A stretch of 64,000 nt of DNA. Source: Burkholderia cepacia (GTDB lineage Bacteria > Pseudomonadota > Gammaproteobacteria > Burkholderiales > Burkholderiaceae). The stretch is taken from the NCBI RefSeq assembly GCF_029962485.1, contig NZ_CP073637.1, positions 372,001 to 436,000 of the forward strand. The letters run 5' to 3'. The notes beneath the pieces were generated by a model. It searched no databases. It saw only the letters and a list, made by a program, of their open reading frames with translations, and was not told where the DNA came from. Below, in pieces: positions 63,289-64,000 of this stretch. How positions within the stretch are numbered: the first letter of the stretch is position 1; every line of letters starts with the position of its first letter. Made by a program: the position numbers and the translations under genes.

Positions 63289-64000
63289 ATGAGCACGCCT
63301 CTGAAGACCCTGATCACGAAACTGAACCCGCTGTGCCGGCACGCGACCGAGCGTGCGGCAAGCGCGTGCCTGGCGCGCGGCCATTACGAGGTCGATCTGG
63401 AGCACCTGTTCCTCGCGTTGCTCGAGGAGCCGGCCGGCGACCTGCCGCTCGCGCTGCGCGCAAGCCGTGTCGATCCGCATGCACTGCGTGCCGATCTCGA
63501 GCGCGAGCTGACGCGCCTGAAGACCGGCAACACGCGCACGCCGGTGTTTTCCGTGCATCTGATCGCGTTGTTCGAGCAGGCGTGGCTGATCGCATCGCTC
63601 GATTCGCAGCTCGGCCGCATTCGTTCGGGGCACCTGCTGCTCGCGCTGCTGACCGCGCCGGATCTCGCGCAGTTCGCGCAGCGGATGTCGTCGCAGTTCG
63701 CGGAAATGAACGTGACGGACCTGAAGCACAAGTTCGACGAAGTCGTGGCCGGGTCGAGCGAGGCCGAGCCGCGCCAGGGCGAGACGGACGACGGTGGCGC
63801 GGTGTCGGCCTCCGACGGTGCGGTTCCCACGGCCGGCCCGTCGAAGACGCCCGCGCTCGACACGTACACGACCAACCTCACGCAGCGCGCGCGCGACGGC
63901 AAGATCGATCCGGTGATCGGCCGCGAAGCCGAGATCCGCCAGGCGATCGACATCCTGATGCGCCGCCGCCAGAACAACCCGATCATGACCGGCGAGGCCG
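63289..64000 (+). CDS. clpV: T6SS sheath-recycling AAA+ ATPase ClpV, N-terminal part
   Basis: The first 237 residues of ClpV (TssH); the gene runs past the window edge. The Clp N domain pair fills residues 10-150 ([36 protein letters not shown]; then [14 protein letters not shown]), and the first AAA+ module starts near residue 190 ([27 protein letters not shown]). The frame ends just before Walker A (NPIMTGEA). ClpV unfolds contracted TssBC sheaths so that they can be used again. It starts 43 bases after tssG. Confidence 0.95.
   Translation, partial: MSTPLKTLITKLNPLCRHATERAASACLARGHYEVDLEHLFLALLEEPAGDLPLALRASRVDPHALRADLERELTRLKTGNTRTPVFSVHLIALFEQAWLIASLDSQLGRIRSGHLLLALLTAPDLAQFAQRMSSQFAEMNVTDLKHKFDEVVAGSSEAEPRQGETDDGGAVSASDGAVPTAGPSKTPALDTYTTNLTQRARDGKIDPVIGREAEIRQAIDILMRRRQNNPIMTGEA

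Overview
The window looks like part of the main chromosome of a Burkholderia, most likely a member of the B. cepacia complex. The reasons are the very high GC content with extreme third-position bias, the gene order (thiO-thiS-thiG-thiE, mlaFEDACB, ibaG/bolA-murA, hisGDCB-marC-hisHAFIE, tatABC, petABC, sspAB), and the type VI secretion (T6SS) cluster arranged as divergent tssLKJ and tagM-tssBC-hcp-tssEFG-clpV. The genus call is inferred from gene content and order, not from a database comparison.

Layout. 1-8.4 kb: the end of gltD with its terminator, an AGCS-type Na+/alanine symporter overlapping a 2'-5' RNA ligase-like gene, then a minus-strand block (SbmA/YddA-like ABC transporter, a short-chain dehydrogenase lacking the usual catalytic Tyr, an MFS carrier, a DadA-like D-amino-acid dehydrogenase carrying an in-frame hexanucleotide repeat). 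8.5-12.3 kb: promoter, TPP riboswitch, a possible SD-masking hairpin and short leader ORF, then thiO, thiS, thiG and a long ThiE. 12.3-18.7 kb: the complete mla phospholipid-transport operon with mlaA inside it, an ABC-2 export pair and a BolA-family gene. 18.7-28.1 kb: murA and a nearly complete histidine operon interrupted by marC and by a striking 289-bp nested inverted-repeat element between hisH and hisA. 28.1-37.3 kb: a small membrane protein, hinT, tatABC, a membrane-anchored HtrA protease, a NIF3-family gene, the cytochrome bc1 operon petABC, sspA, sspB and tRNA-Thr(TGT). Most of these housekeeping genes overlap by 1-4 bases or lie a few tens of bases apart, so they are probably co-transcribed and translationally coupled.

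37.4-41.7 kb is looser: a LytS/LytTR two-component pair, two uncharacterised small genes and a periplasmic amino-acid binding protein, with several 300-400-base gene-free gaps. 42-53.2 kb is the most dynamic part: a long vgrG with a C-terminal extension, a full-length rhs toxin gene with a small toxin tail and an AT-rich immunity gene, then two displaced rhs C-terminal cassettes (the first followed by a SUKH-like immunity gene) and two more immunity-like genes. This is the architecture expected of a polymorphic-toxin locus that swaps tips by recombination in the repeated core.

53.2-64 kb holds the T6SS that would deliver such effectors: the tssL-tssK-tssJ membrane and baseplate genes leftward, and the TPR lipoprotein, sheath (tssB, tssC), tube (hcp), baseplate (tssE, tssF, tssG) and sheath-recycling ATPase (clpV, cut by the window edge) rightward. 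tssA and tssM are not in the window and would be expected beyond its right edge.
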